DNA of 64,000 nucleotides from Azadirachta indica. Lineage: Eukaryota; Streptophyta; Magnoliopsida; Sapindales; Meliaceae. The stretch's first letter is position 1. Each line of letters opens with the position of its first letter. This document shows, piece by piece, positions 50,254 to 61,851 of the stretch. The notes under the pieces are model-generated. The model did not search any database. It saw only the letters and a program-made list of their open reading frames with translations, and was not told the DNA's origin. Where the stretch lies: contig CM040447.1 in NCBI GenBank assembly GCA_022749755.1, positions 16,219,087 through 16,283,086 on the forward strand, given 5' to 3'. A program made the position numbers and the translations under genes.

Positions 50254-51582
50254 TCAGAAGCAAGCATCCAGAAGGCAACAACAGCAGAGAGCCGCTAAAC
50301 TGCAAATATATATATATGCACATAACTTATGTCATTTTTTCCAAATCAAATTACAGAGCATCAAAATTATTCATAGAATTATAAGCTCATAACCAATGTT
50401 TTGGCATATCTGGCAGTACTCATTGTTACATCTTGGAACACATAAACTTCCTTTTGAACACAAATGACACAATCAGTTCACAGATAACCTTCAAATTCGT
50501 TCAAGGAAGTTAGCAATTGATCAGGTATACAAACTAACATCTATCCTTATTTACTATCTACAATTCTTCACGAAAGTTTTCAATGTCACCACGTCAAAGG
50601 AGACCATTAATTAGCAAGTGTGAATAACATAAAGTTAAGTTAATCAAACGCTTTATAAGTACAAGATGAACCTATATATGGGAGCCAAATAGAAAATATC
50701 AGTTAACCTTTAAAGACAATCCTAAATATGGTAAAACCCACGATCAAGAGAAATTCACAATGCAAATCTACACACTTTAGCCTTCTTTATCAATATACAT
50801 ATCTGAAAGTTTATCTACACATATTCTGAGTGAAGTGCACAATATTGGTACTTCATGTGATAGTTAAAAATATGATGATGCTTCCATTGCTTTTAAATCT
50901 AAATCAACCCTTGTCAATAGAGAACATACATCAAACTAAGAAGAGAATATTATTGGACACTGTGTGTATTTTTCAGTTAATTAATCAACCAGTCAACATT
51001 TATATAGATACAAATGCGGTAGCATGGTTACAAAGCCTAATGTCAAAATTGCAATTGTCAATAAAAATGATTGCATGTTTATAATAGATACGCCCTAATT
51101 TTTGGGTTTTAGTCGTATGAATCGAATCCAACCGAACCGACACTAATTTCTTCAAATAGATAGAAGACGTGTGAGAACAGCAACCTATTATTCTTAGTAA
51201 GAAATTCAAACAAAAATCTCAAAATCAAGATAGACTACTTTGGCGTAAGATAAGAGGTAAGAGAGTTAAGGGCATATATACCATCCTTCAAGAAAACCAG
51301 TTTCTTGGCGAGGAGCAGGCTGAGCATACTGCGGAGCATATCCTTGAGGTTGAGGAGGGTACCCCTGCGGAGGGTAACCCTGAGCGTAGCCGCCTTGAAC
51401 TGGATACCCTGGCGGAGGGTAATCGTCCTTTCCCGGATACCCTACGATTCACGACGGATACAAACATATTAAACGCAAGATCCTGAATCTTGACGTTACA
51501 AATTTAAAAAAATCTGAAACAAGCGGTACCTTGAGGAGGAGAACACACCAACCGGAGGCTGACTCTGATTGTAATAACTCAT
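50254..51582 (-). CDS. CYSTM (cysteine-rich transmembrane module) protein, three exons, +1 change in exon 1
   Basis: CYSTM proteins are small tail-anchored stress-response membrane proteins. Exons on the minus strand are 51530-51582, 51282-51441 and 50254-50299. The protein begins M-S-Y-Y-N-Q-S-Q-P-P-V-G-V. Exon 2 is G-Y-P-rich (Y-P-P-P-G-Y-P, Y-P-P-Q-G-Y-P, A-P-Q-Y-A-Q), and the module is G-F-L-E-G-C-L-A-A-L-C-C-C-C-L-L-D-A-C-F-stop. The exon 2-exon 3 join is perfect. Exon 1 as read has one base too many before the donor at 51529 (53 nt, family phase needs 52), which would destroy the frame. A GT 19 bases further inside exon 1 (exon ending at 51549, 34 nt) restores it and gives V-G-Y-P-G. 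This is either a sequence error, a shifted donor or a dying gene. An upstream in-frame open stretch back to 51936 is not a likely extension. Confidence 0.8.
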
Positions 51583-53436
51583 TCTCTCAAAACAGAAAAC
51601 GGTTTCTTCCCCTGTTTTTGTTTTAATTTCTAATTGCCTTTGAACGAAGCAAGCTGAAGATGGGAGGCGGTGCTGGTTTCTCTTTGTTTTTTGTATAAAT
51701 AAGGAGGAGAAGGAGGAGAGGGAGGGGGGGGGTGGTAAAGGCGGCAAGTGTAGGAAGAAGTTTCCCGGAAGGACTAAACCGAACTTAAACCGACGCTTTA
51801 GCGGAACGAGGAGAGAGAATAAACGCGGTTTCCAGCTTTTATCAACAAAGCTAAGAAAAAGAGATAAAAAGATGATGGAAAAAGGTCGTAAAGGGCAATT
51901 ATCGCGTTCCATCAACCAGAGAAAAAGCATCTTCAATAGTTGATTGCATTTGTACCTTTTATGTCACCAGAGGTTCTAGAAGGTCTAGACTTCTTCTGTT
52001 CTTCTACACCAACAAGTATAATATTTTAAATAAGAATTAGCTTTTTTTTTATATTTTTTTATTTTTTACAATTAATTAAGTCTTCAATTTTTATTTAAAT
52101 AACTAGAGTATCTTTAAGTGTCAAAAGTTATGCATTCTTGTATTAGCATGGTCAAAATTCAATCTTATAAATATAATGTAATATTGTATAAAGTTCAGAG
52201 GTATGTTTTTTAAAAATGAATATAAATATCTAAACATCTAATTTTTATTATATAAAAATATCAGTTAAAGATTTGATTCGAAGTATAATTAATTATTAAA
52301 GTAAACCATTTCCCAATTCTTAAGATTTATTTGGTGAAGTTTTATTTGTTTTCAGAATTTTGTCTAAGGGCAGGTTTACTACCCGTAAAAGTCCAAGAGC
52401 CATTTTATTGTTTGTCGATGAAAAAAATCAGTGATTGGCGGCGGACGGATTAAAATTTCAAGGTGTTGACAAACATATTAGTAACTTCCACATAAAATGT
52501 TAGAAAAGAAAAAGGAAAATACCAAACTAACGTTTTAAAATTTGTCCGAAAAGGCAAAGCTCTATCACTTTTCCAAATAAAACACTGACACACATTTTTC
52601 AAAATATATAAATTAAAAATAAAGTCAAGTGCTTATTTGATATCATTTTTTTTAAATTATCTATAATATGATAAGTTCAAAATTTGAGTAATTTTACTTT
52701 AATATTCTTAACTTTTAAAATTTATCTATTACAACAATTGCATAATTTTTGCTAAAGGAAATATTAGGTGAAAGAATCAATTTTTTTTTTTTATTTTTAG
52801 TAACTCTACTTATAAAAATTAGATTAACAAAAACTTACTTAAAAAGTTATTATACAAAAAAAAAAAACTTAAAATGATTTGTGATAACTTGCAAAATATA
52901 ATATCATAAAAATAATACTTAATATCACTTGGTAATATCTATATACTACTTATTCAAATTTAAATTTTGTGAGTAAATTAGTTCTATTTGTATAATCCCT
53001 TCTAATAGTACTAGTCTGGAATTTTATTATTTTTTTAATATTTAAAAAAGTTATAAAGTTACAAATAAATTGAACATCAATTATACATTTAAGTGTTAAA
53101 ACTTGAAAAGTGTATTATTTTCAAATTTTAACTCACACCAATTATTTTATTTTCATAATATATATTTTTGGTTAAAAAAAAAATTCTTACTGTCAATCTC
53201 TACGTTAAAAATAACCTCAAACAAAATACAAGAGAGATAATTTTTGAAATAATTTGATGAAGTAGAAATATCAAAATATATACTTTTTATTAACAAAAGA
53301 TAATATTACACATGAAACGTTACAATCTTTATAAGCACAAATTAGTGAACTTGAACCTGTAAAATATGATTGACAATCTTTATTAGCACAAATGGAAATG
53401 GTTACATTGTTGCTTCGGCTAGGTAATTCATTCAAA
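51583..53436. other. Intergenic, upstream of the CYSTM gene and of the second F-box cluster
   Basis: The part at 51583-51950 is the probable promoter and leader of the minus-strand CYSTM gene, with a purine-rich GGAGG tract at about 51700-51740. From 52000 on the sequence is AT-rich without a gene. Confidence 0.55.
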
Positions 53437-54440
53437 CATTCGTCCCCAAATCGAACCCGAAAAACCACTGACGACTTTGATGTTCCTGTTGAATGTAATC
53501 ATCGACGTACTTCCCCGAATGCCCGTGAAGAGTATCCTTAATTGATGGTCCAGACTTCCTCAACATCCATCTCAGATGCTCCGTTGAAACCAACTCCAAT
53601 CTCAGCCTCATTGTTTCTGGTTTCACTTGCTGAGTCCCAATGCAATATCTTCTACGGCAGTTTGGATTCACTTGATAATTGCGTAGAAGTTGGTCACCCG
53701 TTCAAGAATTGTGAATATGATCGGAGATACTTAGTTCTTGCAATGGATTGGTTGTGTTGTATAGTAGTGTTTAACCCCATCAACTAAGAAACACCGAATT
53801 TACCTTGTTAATTTTATAACGATTTGGATGATTGCCCTGCTCATTTTGATGGGTTTGTTTATGATGCTTCTACTGATGATTTTAAATTGGTAAGAGTCAT
53901 ATTTTTTGACAATCCTTTGGCTACCAAGTCACGGTTTATACCTTGACAGCCTATAATACACGGGGAAGGATTTATGATTTCTCTTATTATTTTAGCACAA
54001 ATTGTAGAAGTTGCGCTTTGGTTCGTGGTTCTTTGCATTGAGGGCAACATTGAACCCAGAAGCTGGGGTAGATGATCTAATAATCTCTTTTGATATAAAA
54101 GAGGAGAAGTTTACCGAACACCAATGCCTCCCGTCCAGTAAGGGGTGCTGGGGGTTTTGAGAGGATGGCTATCTGTAGTTTTCACATATGCTTACGAATT
54201 ACCTTGCGAGTGATGGATGATGAAGGAGTATGATGTGAACGATTCTTGGACTTGCGTTTTAAATATTCAAAACAAAACATATTTAATGTCTGAGGAATAT
54301 CTTCCAATTTTTGCTTATTCAAAGAGTGGGGATGAAGTTTTAGTTTGACCCAGAAGAGAAGAGAGTTGACAGTACTGCTGAGATTGATGGTAAGCTAGGA
54401 TGTTACGATTTCATTATTTGTGTGATAGCCTCGTTTCACC
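53437..54440 (+). pseudogene. F-box pseudogene, type A (block 1)
   Basis: It aligns along its length with the intact F-box gene at 59482-60561 and better with it than with 55556-56710: L-D-D-C, F-D-G-F-x-Y-D-A-x-T-D-D-F-K-L-V-R and D-N-P-L are type A features. The start codon position reads CATTCG, so the ATG is lost. About 34 bases are deleted after the P-V-K-S codons, removing the second half of the F-box. Further frameshifts and stops follow from about 53780. The 3' flank near 54740 still matches that of 59482-60561 near 61215. Confidence 0.85.
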
Positions 54441-55555
54441 CAATGCTTATACATGAATAGATCATTAATTAGCAGGCAGAAGAAGAGGAGCAATAAGTTA
54501 GAGGAGGTAAAACAATTTGTTGTTATGATATTTTGTACTCTGTTTCGTCGTAGCATAGAGGCTATAGTTTTTTTAACTCAATTTGTCACTCTACTTGGTG
54601 AAGGGATAGAAACATAACATTCTAACCATGGAGAGATGTTAATTTCTTTAACAAATTGACCACAACTCGTTGGTCATTCATTTCTTTACAGCATAAGATA
54701 TATAGCGTTAGGGATGACTTGGTGTTAAAATGAATTCAAATTGGAAATTCTGGAGATGGAAGTGTTGAGGATTTAGTGTTTTTCTTTTTCTGGGTTGGGC
54801 ATAGCAAAGATCTTGTTTTGCTTCTTGAAAGCCAAATTATGCTCTATGTGTTTGTTGTTTTATTAGTCTTTTAGATAGTTTAAGAAGCTCTAAATTGCAT
54901 GCGTGTTTTGTAAGTGCTGCGCTTTGACTATGCGAACACGTGCTCTCTCTTACTTTTTTTGTTGATATGTTTAAATCTCAAAAATTGGAAAGCAAGGTGA
55001 ATTTATTTATTTGTTTATTTATTTTTCTATGTTTTAATTTGACTTATTGACAAACGTACTCTCTAAGTCCTCCAAATTAACCCAAGAATGAAGAACATAA
55101 TGAAAGGAGGGCGTTGTGCCTTTTTTTTTTTTTTAAATAATAATAATAATAAATAAATAAAACTGAAAATTAAGGTATTAATAAGGATTTGAAAAAGAAA
55201 AAAAAAAAAAAGTATTTTAATCATTCTCAATGAACACTTTTAAGAGCACAATAAAAATTTTAGCTTTAAGGATTTTCAACAAAATTCAGATTAAAACGGC
55301 GCGTAAAAGTTAAGCTTTAATCAGAACGGGAAAATAATACCTTTGTTCCATTTAAAAAAAAATGTAATCTAATTTTAATTTAAATTTTAGCAGAAGAATT
55401 CAGAATTTTAAGTTAAAATTCTCGGGCGCAGACGCACTGTTCATAAAGATTTTCAAGTGCAAATTCCTTTGAAAGGCAATTCATCAAACAGTTTTTTTCC
55501 TTTTTTTAAAAAAAAAAACAAATCGTCGGACAGTAGCAGTTGCTGAGAAGTGTGA
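54441..55555. other. Intergenic between F-box units
   Basis: This holds the decayed 3' flank of the type A unit (to about 54860, homologous to 61200-61330), simple repeats (AAT/AAAT at about 55137-55160, an A run near 55199-55212) and the upstream region of the next F-box gene. No gene is seen. Confidence 0.6.
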
Positions 55556-56710
55556 ATGGAACCCCCAAATCGAACCCTAAAGCCACTGGCGACTTCGATG
55601 CTCCCGCTGGATGTAATCGTCAACATAATATCCCGATTACCGGTGAAGAGTCTCCTACGCTTCAGGTGCTTATCGAAGTTCTTTCGTTCCTTGATTGACG
55701 GCCAAGATTTCATCAACCTCCATCTTAAATGCTCCAGCGAAGCCCACTCCAATCGCAGACTCATTCTTTCTGGTTTCACTGGAATAGGCACCAGGATCTT
55801 CTCTGCAAACTTTGATTCGCTTGATAATTGTGTAGAAGTTGATCACCCATTCAAGAATTGCAGATATCTTCGGATATACGATACTTTGGTGATTGGTTCC
55901 TGCAATGGTTTGCTGGCTATGCACAACCGTATGGAAGGTATAATGTTATTGAACCCATCAACTAAGGAAGACGAAATATTGCCCGTGTTTATTAAGGATT
56001 TGTGTTATTGCAATGCTTATTTTGATGGGTTTGGCTACGATGTTGCAACTGATGACTACAAATTGGTAAGAATCAAAGTGTTTAACAAACCACGGCTGCA
56101 TTCTGAAGTAACTGTTTATAGTCTGAAAGCTAATTCGCGAAAACGGATAGGAAATTTCCCATATCATTTTTTGGTGAAACGAGGAAATGGAGCTTTCGTA
56201 GACGGTTTTTTGCACTGGGTGGCAAGCCGAATTCCAGAATCTGATAAAAATGAGTTGATGGTTGCTTTTGATTTAAATACTGAGGAATTTTATGAAATGT
56301 CATTGCCTCGTGTTAGGGATGACGCAATGTCTATTGAAGTGGAGGTTTTGGGAGGATGTCTAACTCTAGTTTGCATGTATTATAGCTTGCAACCTTGTGA
56401 TGTATGGTTGATGAAAGAGTATGGGGTGAATGATTCGTGGACTAAACTGTTTACTTTCAAAGAGGGAGCAATTGGAGAAGTTTATTCTCTCAAAGCTTTG
56501 GCTTATTCAAAGAGTGGGGATAAAGTTTTAGTTGATATTAACTATGGGGATCTTCATTGGTACGACCTAAAAGAGCAGAGTCTGAGTAGTAGTGTTGAGA
56601 TCCATGGTGAGCAGGTAGATTACTATAACGTTGAACTTTGTGTGGACAGTCTTGTTTCAATTAGTGCTTACATAGGAGGACCAGCAGGCAAAGGAGGAAC
56701 AACAAGTTAG
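55556..56710 (+). CDS. F-box protein, CPR1/FBA type, type B (block 1)
   Basis: This is an intronless gene of 384 codons beginning Met-Glu-Pro-Pro-Asn-Arg-Thr-Leu. The F-box is at about residues 16-58 (M-L-P-L-D-V-I-V-N-I-I-S-R-L-P-V-K-S, then L-L-R-F-R-C-L-S-K-F-F-R-S-L-I). The FBA domain follows: V-I-G-S-C-N-G-L-L-A-M, L-N-P-S-T-K-E, F-D-G-F-G-Y-D, Y-K-L-V-R-I-K-V-F, L-H-W-V-A-S-R, W-L-M-K-E-Y-G-V-N-D-S-W-T-K-L-F and Y-S-K-S-G-D-K-V-L-V. Family role: SCF E3 ligase substrate adaptor, with CPR1-type members known to control NLR immune receptor levels; the target here is unknown. It is the intact partner of the pseudogene at 61852-62869 and shares its 3' flank. Confidence 0.92.
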   Translation: MEPPNRTLKPLATSMLPLDVIVNIISRLPVKSLLRFRCLSKFFRSLIDGQDFINLHLKCSSEAHSNRRLILSGFTGIGTRIFSANFDSLDNCVEVDHPFKNCRYLRIYDTLVIGSCNGLLAMHNRMEGIMLLNPSTKEDEILPVFIKDLCYCNAYFDGFGYDVATDDYKLVRIKVFNKPRLHSEVTVYSLKANSRKRIGNFPYHFLVKRGNGAFVDGFLHWVASRIPESDKNELMVAFDLNTEEFYEMSLPRVRDDAMSIEVEVLGGCLTLVCMYYSLQPCDVWLMKEYGVNDSWTKLFTFKEGAIGEVYSLKALAYSKSGDKVLVDINYGDLHWYDLKEQSLSSSVEIHGEQVDYYNVELCVDSLVSISAYIGGPAGKGGTTS

Positions 56711-59481
56711 AAGAGGTAAAGCCATTTGAAGTTTTAATGTTTTTACTGTGTTTTACAGTATAAAGGCCAAGGTTTTCTGACTGTAACTGTATTCGGGAAA
56801 TAACGGAAATAACTTTCTAGCTTCTAACTTCACAAATCGACTATTATTCACCTCTTTTTTTACTTAAATTCATTTCATATTAGTACAAGAATATATATCC
56901 TTTGGTCTTGAAATTGAGTTCTTTAATATAATTCTTAACAGCATACTCACTGAATCGATTATTTGCAGAATGTATTAATATAATTTGTGGGTTTCTGGAT
57001 CTCTTTTCTGGGTCTTGCATATTATATTTATGTTTCTCACTGAATATATCATCATGTTTTTTTTTTTTTTCCTCCATTCACGATGGATGTTTGGATGGCT
57101 TCGTTGGCAGTTTGATGTCATGGGAAAGTTTATGGAGACGGAAGCGTACAGGTGTGGTGAATATTTTCTTGCAGCATAAATCAGAATTCTGACTCCTACA
57201 AGGTCAGTTGTGCCTAATTTAATTAGTTGTTGCTTTATTTAAGCATAAGAAGCTCTGATTTGTATATTGATACCTCGTGTTTTTTGAAGGATGCTTGATG
57301 TATTTAATTGACTAAAATGAACAAATGCTCCTACTCTACTGGACTCTGATAAGTCTACAACAGAGGTAAATGTCAATATTACGAGAGAAAAATAACATTA
57401 TTAATGAGATAAATAAACAAATAAAATAAGACCAGATAATAAAAAGCAAGTCCTAATAGACTACCTGTCCTGTGCAACCAGGGATAGTAATTTGACACAA
57501 ATTTAACGGTTTGGGTTGAGGAAAAATGGCATGATTCATAATTATTATATTTGTGTCATTCATTTAATTTAATAGTAATATTGTATTTATTTTTAAACTC
57601 AGGAAATTGCCGGATACCCCCCTGCAGGTTTCATTCAATTGCCTATTATACTCTTAAGGTCTAAAAAATATCTCGCCAGGTCCATCTGCCAAGAAATAAT
57701 GGAGAAATTTATTTTTTTTTAGGGGCAAATTAGTAAATGATCTTGACCAAATAAAGGAAAAAAATAGATAAATCTGATGTTTATCCTAATATTTTTTTTA
57801 AAAATAAAATTAAATATTTATATATAAATATAAAATCATATCATCTTAAATATAAAAATCCTAATTTATTTTATAAACCTGTCGTCATCACCTCTCGCAT
57901 TGCGTTCATCTTCTTAGGCTCCTCCAACACTCTACTAGCATCAATCATAACCAAGCTTCTCTCATCGCCCTCCATCACGCGGCCATCGATACCATTTTTT
58001 CTCTATAATCGGATCCGGATCCATTATCAAACTCTGTCACCTAATACATAAATTTATATAATTAATTTATAAGTTAACATTTTATTCTGTTTTATGCGAA
58101 TAATAATATTTATCAATTTGAATATGATAAAAATTTATTTACAGCTGTTTAAGAATATGATATTTATATTTTTGATAGTAAAAGTATAAGAATATTTTTG
58201 TAATAAGGTAAAAAAGAATTCTTTTCAGCACTAATTTCATTAGAAATTTTTTTTTTATTTCTTTTTGTACATGTGATATGTAGGGTTTGGATCAGAACAT
58301 GTAAAAATATTAAACAGAAAACGTACATATTTCTTGTGGTATTTTTCTTAAAAAATAAATAAATCTACTAAATTCCTACATTCTGCGTGACATTAAATAG
58401 ATTTAATATGCATCCATTTTTTATTATTGATGTACATGCGTTTTATTTTCATTACTTTTGAAATTTGAGTTTAAATTTTGAATAGAAGTTGAATGAATCA
58501 AAGTTGTATTGAATCGTGTTAATAGTGTCTATAAATGTCAAACAAGTTAAGTCATATCTATTCATGTTAAAATAGGAATATAATTCTTTTATTAAATATG
58601 TTTTGTTGAGTGATTCATTTAATAAAATAGGTCGTTGAAATTTTAATATAATTAGTAGATGAGTATGGATTTATATTGACTAATAATCTGTTATGACCTA
58701 TTTGAGTTTGAATTTATATTGGCCTCATAATTAATTTGTTATAACGTATTTTGACAAGCTATGAATATGATAATGATAATCCAAAATTTCACCCCTAATT
58801 TCAACCTCATCCCGAAAATAGAAAGATGAGGAATATTTTAAATTAAGTAGGTCATTTTAAAATTAATCATTTTAAAAGATGAGGAATATTTTAAATCAAG
58901 AACACCTTTTTACTTAAAAATTAATCACAAACAAGCCAGATCATAAAGTTCAATCCCAAATATACTAAAATTGTAAAATAATTTTTAAACTTTTAAAGAA
59001 ACAATCGTAAAATATAATGTTATAAAATTAATATTTATGTCAATAGCTAATATCTTCCTGTGTTATGCTACCAACTATTTTTACAAATAAGATGAATTAG
59101 TGATATATTATAAACATATAAACATGTAATACGATAATAATAATAATAATAGAGTCTTTATTGATTAACATATAATTTTGTGTCAATCATTTTAGAGTCT
59201 TTATTGATTAACTTATAATTTTGTGTCAATCATTTTAAATATTACAAAAAATAACAGTTTTTTTTTTAATTAAAAAGCGACCTCTAACACTGACAACGGA
59301 CACGGAGGAATTTGAAGAAGCGGATTTATCATTTATGAGTAGGTGGCAAGGCAGCAGCAGTAGCAGCATCTGCCAATTCAGCCACTGGAAAGCAAAATTT
59401 CCAAAACTAGAGGATAGAAACTTTACAACGCTTGCTTGGATTAGGCATTTCATCAAACACTGTTTCTGAATCTTAATTTCG
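56711..59481. other. Intergenic between the two F-box blocks
   Basis: The first 500 bases are the 3' flank of the type B gene; 57090-57190 matches 63310-63420 downstream of the block 2 type B pseudogene. The rest is AT-rich and gene-free. It has a short direct repeat (GATGAGGAATATTTTAAAT near 58826 and 58879) and the 43-bp tandem repeat at 59151-59236. The promoter of the type A gene must lie in about 59240-59481. Confidence 0.6.
59151..59236. repeat. Two-copy 43-bp tandem duplication
   Basis: AGAGTCTTTATTGATTAAC starts at 59151 and again at 59194, each copy continuing through TATAATTTTGTGTCAATCAT with one difference. It sits about 250 bases upstream of the F-box gene at 59482. A (TAA)n run precedes it. 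Confidence 0.9.
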
Positions 59482-60561
59482 ATGGAATCCCCAAATCCAG
59501 CCCTAGAAGCACTTACCACTTTGATGCTCCCGCTAGATGTAATCATCTGCATTCTATCCCGACTGCCAGTGAAGAGTCTCCTACGTTGCAGATGCTTGTC
59601 GAAGTTCTTTCGTTCCTTGATTGACGGCCAAGATTTCATCAACCTCCATCTCAAACGCTCCCTCGAAACCAGCTCCAACTTCAGTCTTATTCTTTCTGGT
59701 TTCACTGAACCCGACAGCAGGATCTTCTGTGGCAGCTTGGATTCACTTGATAATTGTGTTGAAGTCGATCATCCCTTCAGGAATTGCAAATATATTCGGA
59801 GCTATGATACTTTAGTGGTTGGTTCTTGCAATGGGTTGGTTGCGTTGCACAACCGCGAGGAAGGTATTGTGTTGTTTAACCCATCAACTAAGGAACACCG
59901 AATATTACCCAAGTTTTATAGCGATTTGGATGATTGCGATGTTTATTTTGATGGATTTGGTTATGATGCTTTGACTGATGATTTTAAGTTGGTAAGAATC
60001 ATAGTTTTTAACAATCCTCTGTATACCGAGGTGACAGTTTATAGGTTGAAGACGAATACATGGAAAAGGATACAGAATTTTCCATTTTACTTTTTCATGA
60101 ATGCTGGAAATGGAGCTTTGGCGAGTGGTGCCTTACATTGGGTGGCCAATTTGAATCTAGATGCTGATGAAGATGATTTAATTATCGCTTTTGATTTAAA
60201 GAAGGAAGAATTTTACCAAGTGCCGATGCCCCCGGCTGGGAAAGGAGGATTTTTTATTAGTGCAGAGGTTTTGGGTGGATGTCTCTCTGTAGTTTGTATG
60301 TATGATTATGAGCGACCTTGCGATTTATGGGTCATGAAGGAGTATGGAGTAAATGAGTCTTGGACTAAACTTTTTTCTTTTCAAGAGGGAGCAGTAATAC
60401 CAGGTGCCTATGTGCCAGCTTTTGCTTATTCAAAGAGTGGGGACAAAGTTTTAGTTCAACACCAGGGGGATCTTTATTGGTACGACCTAGAAGAGCAGAA
60501 AGTTGAGAGTATTGTGGAGATTGATTGTAAGGTGTATGATGCTATTGTTTGTGTGGGATAG
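59482..60561 (+). CDS. F-box protein, CPR1/FBA type, type A (block 2)
   Basis: This is an intronless gene of 359 codons beginning Met-Glu-Ser-Pro-Asn-Pro-Ala-Leu. The F-box is at about residues 15-57 (M-L-P-L-D-V-I-I-C-I-L-S-R-L-P-V-K-S). The FBA domain has V-V-G-S-C-N-G-L-V-A-L, F-N-P-S-T-K-E-H-R-I-L-P-K, F-D-G-F-G-Y-D-A, F-K-L-V-R-I-I-V-F-N-N-P, N-T-W-K-R-I, L-H-W-V-A-N and W-V-M-K-E-Y-G-V-N-E-S-W-T-K-L-F. It ends shortly after D-C-K-V-Y-D-A-I-V-C-V-G. Type B (55556-56710) goes about 25 residues further, and the sequence after this stop (GTCTTGTTTCACCTAATGC) still resembles the type B coding end, so the stop may be a recent shortening. SCF adaptor by family. Confidence 0.9.
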   Translation: MESPNPALEALTTLMLPLDVIICILSRLPVKSLLRCRCLSKFFRSLIDGQDFINLHLKRSLETSSNFSLILSGFTEPDSRIFCGSLDSLDNCVEVDHPFRNCKYIRSYDTLVVGSCNGLVALHNREEGIVLFNPSTKEHRILPKFYSDLDDCDVYFDGFGYDALTDDFKLVRIIVFNNPLYTEVTVYRLKTNTWKRIQNFPFYFFMNAGNGALASGALHWVANLNLDADEDDLIIAFDLKKEEFYQVPMPPAGKGGFFISAEVLGGCLSVVCMYDYERPCDLWVMKEYGVNESWTKLFSFQEGAVIPGAYVPAFAYSKSGDKVLVQHQGDLYWYDLEEQKVESIVEIDCKVYDAIVCVG

Positions 60562-61851
60562 TCTTGTTTCACCTAATGCTTATGCAAGATCGGATGATTA
60601 GAGGCCATATAGCAGGCAGATGAAGGGGAGAACAAGTTAAAACAGGTAAAACACTTTGAAGTTACCCTGTTTAGAAGCTAAGGCTATTAAACTCACTTTG
60701 CCTCTTTTCAGTGGATGTTAGTTAGTTCAATTGTTAAAATCTTTTGGGTGGTACTTGAAATCTAGGGTTTAAATCCAGCTTACACCAAGTACAAGGGATT
60801 TGGTTTGGGTTATTTTTTTGTAATATTATAAAAGGGAAAAAAATTTAAAAAAAAAACTTTACCACTCTACAGTGCAGGAATAGAGAAATTACTTTCTAAC
60901 CAAAGAGAGAAGTTAATTTCTTGATCAAATTGACTATTACATAAGTGTCATGTGTTGCGTAACATTACAAGAATATAGTCTTAGGAATATCATTTCCTGT
61001 TGATGTAGAAAAAAATTTAGTTCAGCTTTACGGAGTGAGTAAATTTGTAATTCTTAGTAACATGTATACTGGACTGCTATGTTGTGGGATGTAATAATTT
61101 TGTTTTTGTTTCCTTGTATTTTTTATATTCAGGAAGTACATGTAAAATTCTTACGGTTTTGATTTGCTTTAGGGTGGATAGTTGATGGCTTGGCTAGTAG
61201 TTGGGCACATTGGAAAGTCTGGAGATGAAGTGTTAGGATTTGGTGTTTTTCTTTTGTTGGGCAGCACACAGGAAATTTCTCCTTTCTGAATGCCAAATTA
61301 TGCTGTATGTGTTTGTTGTTTTAGTGTTTTACGTGGAACTCATATTTGCATATGGATCTGTAACTGGTAGCTGCTATGCGTTGACTCATTATAATTGACT
61401 ATATAAACACTTGTTCTTTCTCTACTTGTTTGTCTTTGGACTATCTGAACACATGTGCTTACTCTATTTGTCTGTGTTTGGACTGATTTATTGATGATCT
61501 CTGTAAGAAAATGGCGATCCGAAAGTTCAGCAAAATGGACGAATTAAAAAACAAAAACACAAAAGCTAATTGCTCACAAAAATACAGAATTACTGTTTAA
61601 CTTTGTAAAATCATTTTAAAAACTTATTTTATTGATTTCCAATAATTTGTATTCTTTTAAAATATAAATTATTTTTTAAATTAAAAGGATAATTATAATG
61701 CAGTTTGGAAACGCGGGGCTTCTTTTAGAAGTTGCAAAGCACTGGCGTCTATCCATTAAGCCAGTGAAAAGCAAAATTTGTAAAAACATATAGACATTCT
61801 TGCTTCGTTTAGGCAATTCATCAAACAGTCGTGAATCTTAGTTTTGAAAGG
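60562..61851. other. Intergenic between type A gene and type B pseudogene
   Basis: This contains the 3' flank of the type A gene, a SINE-like segment at about 60717-60840, a region (61200-61330) homologous to 54730-54860 downstream of the block 1 type A pseudogene, and AT-rich sequence. No gene is seen. Confidence 0.6.
60717..60840 (+). mobile_element. tRNA-derived SINE-like insertion
   Basis: An A-box-like TTAGTTCAATTGTTAAAATC (about 60721-60740) is followed by a B-box-like TCTAGGGTTTAAATCCAGC (about 60761-60779). A body of about 40 bases and a T-rich 3' end follow. Order and spacing match tRNA-related SINE heads. The corresponding place downstream of the block 1 type A pseudogene does not show it, so insertion after the block duplication is possible. 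Target-site duplications were not identified. Confidence 0.45.

Noticed and set aside
51496..51936. 146-codon minus-strand frame reaching into CYSTM exon 1
   Set aside because: The upstream part is leader or promoter sequence; the family start is M-S-Y-Y-N-Q at 51582, so it is not an N-terminal extension.
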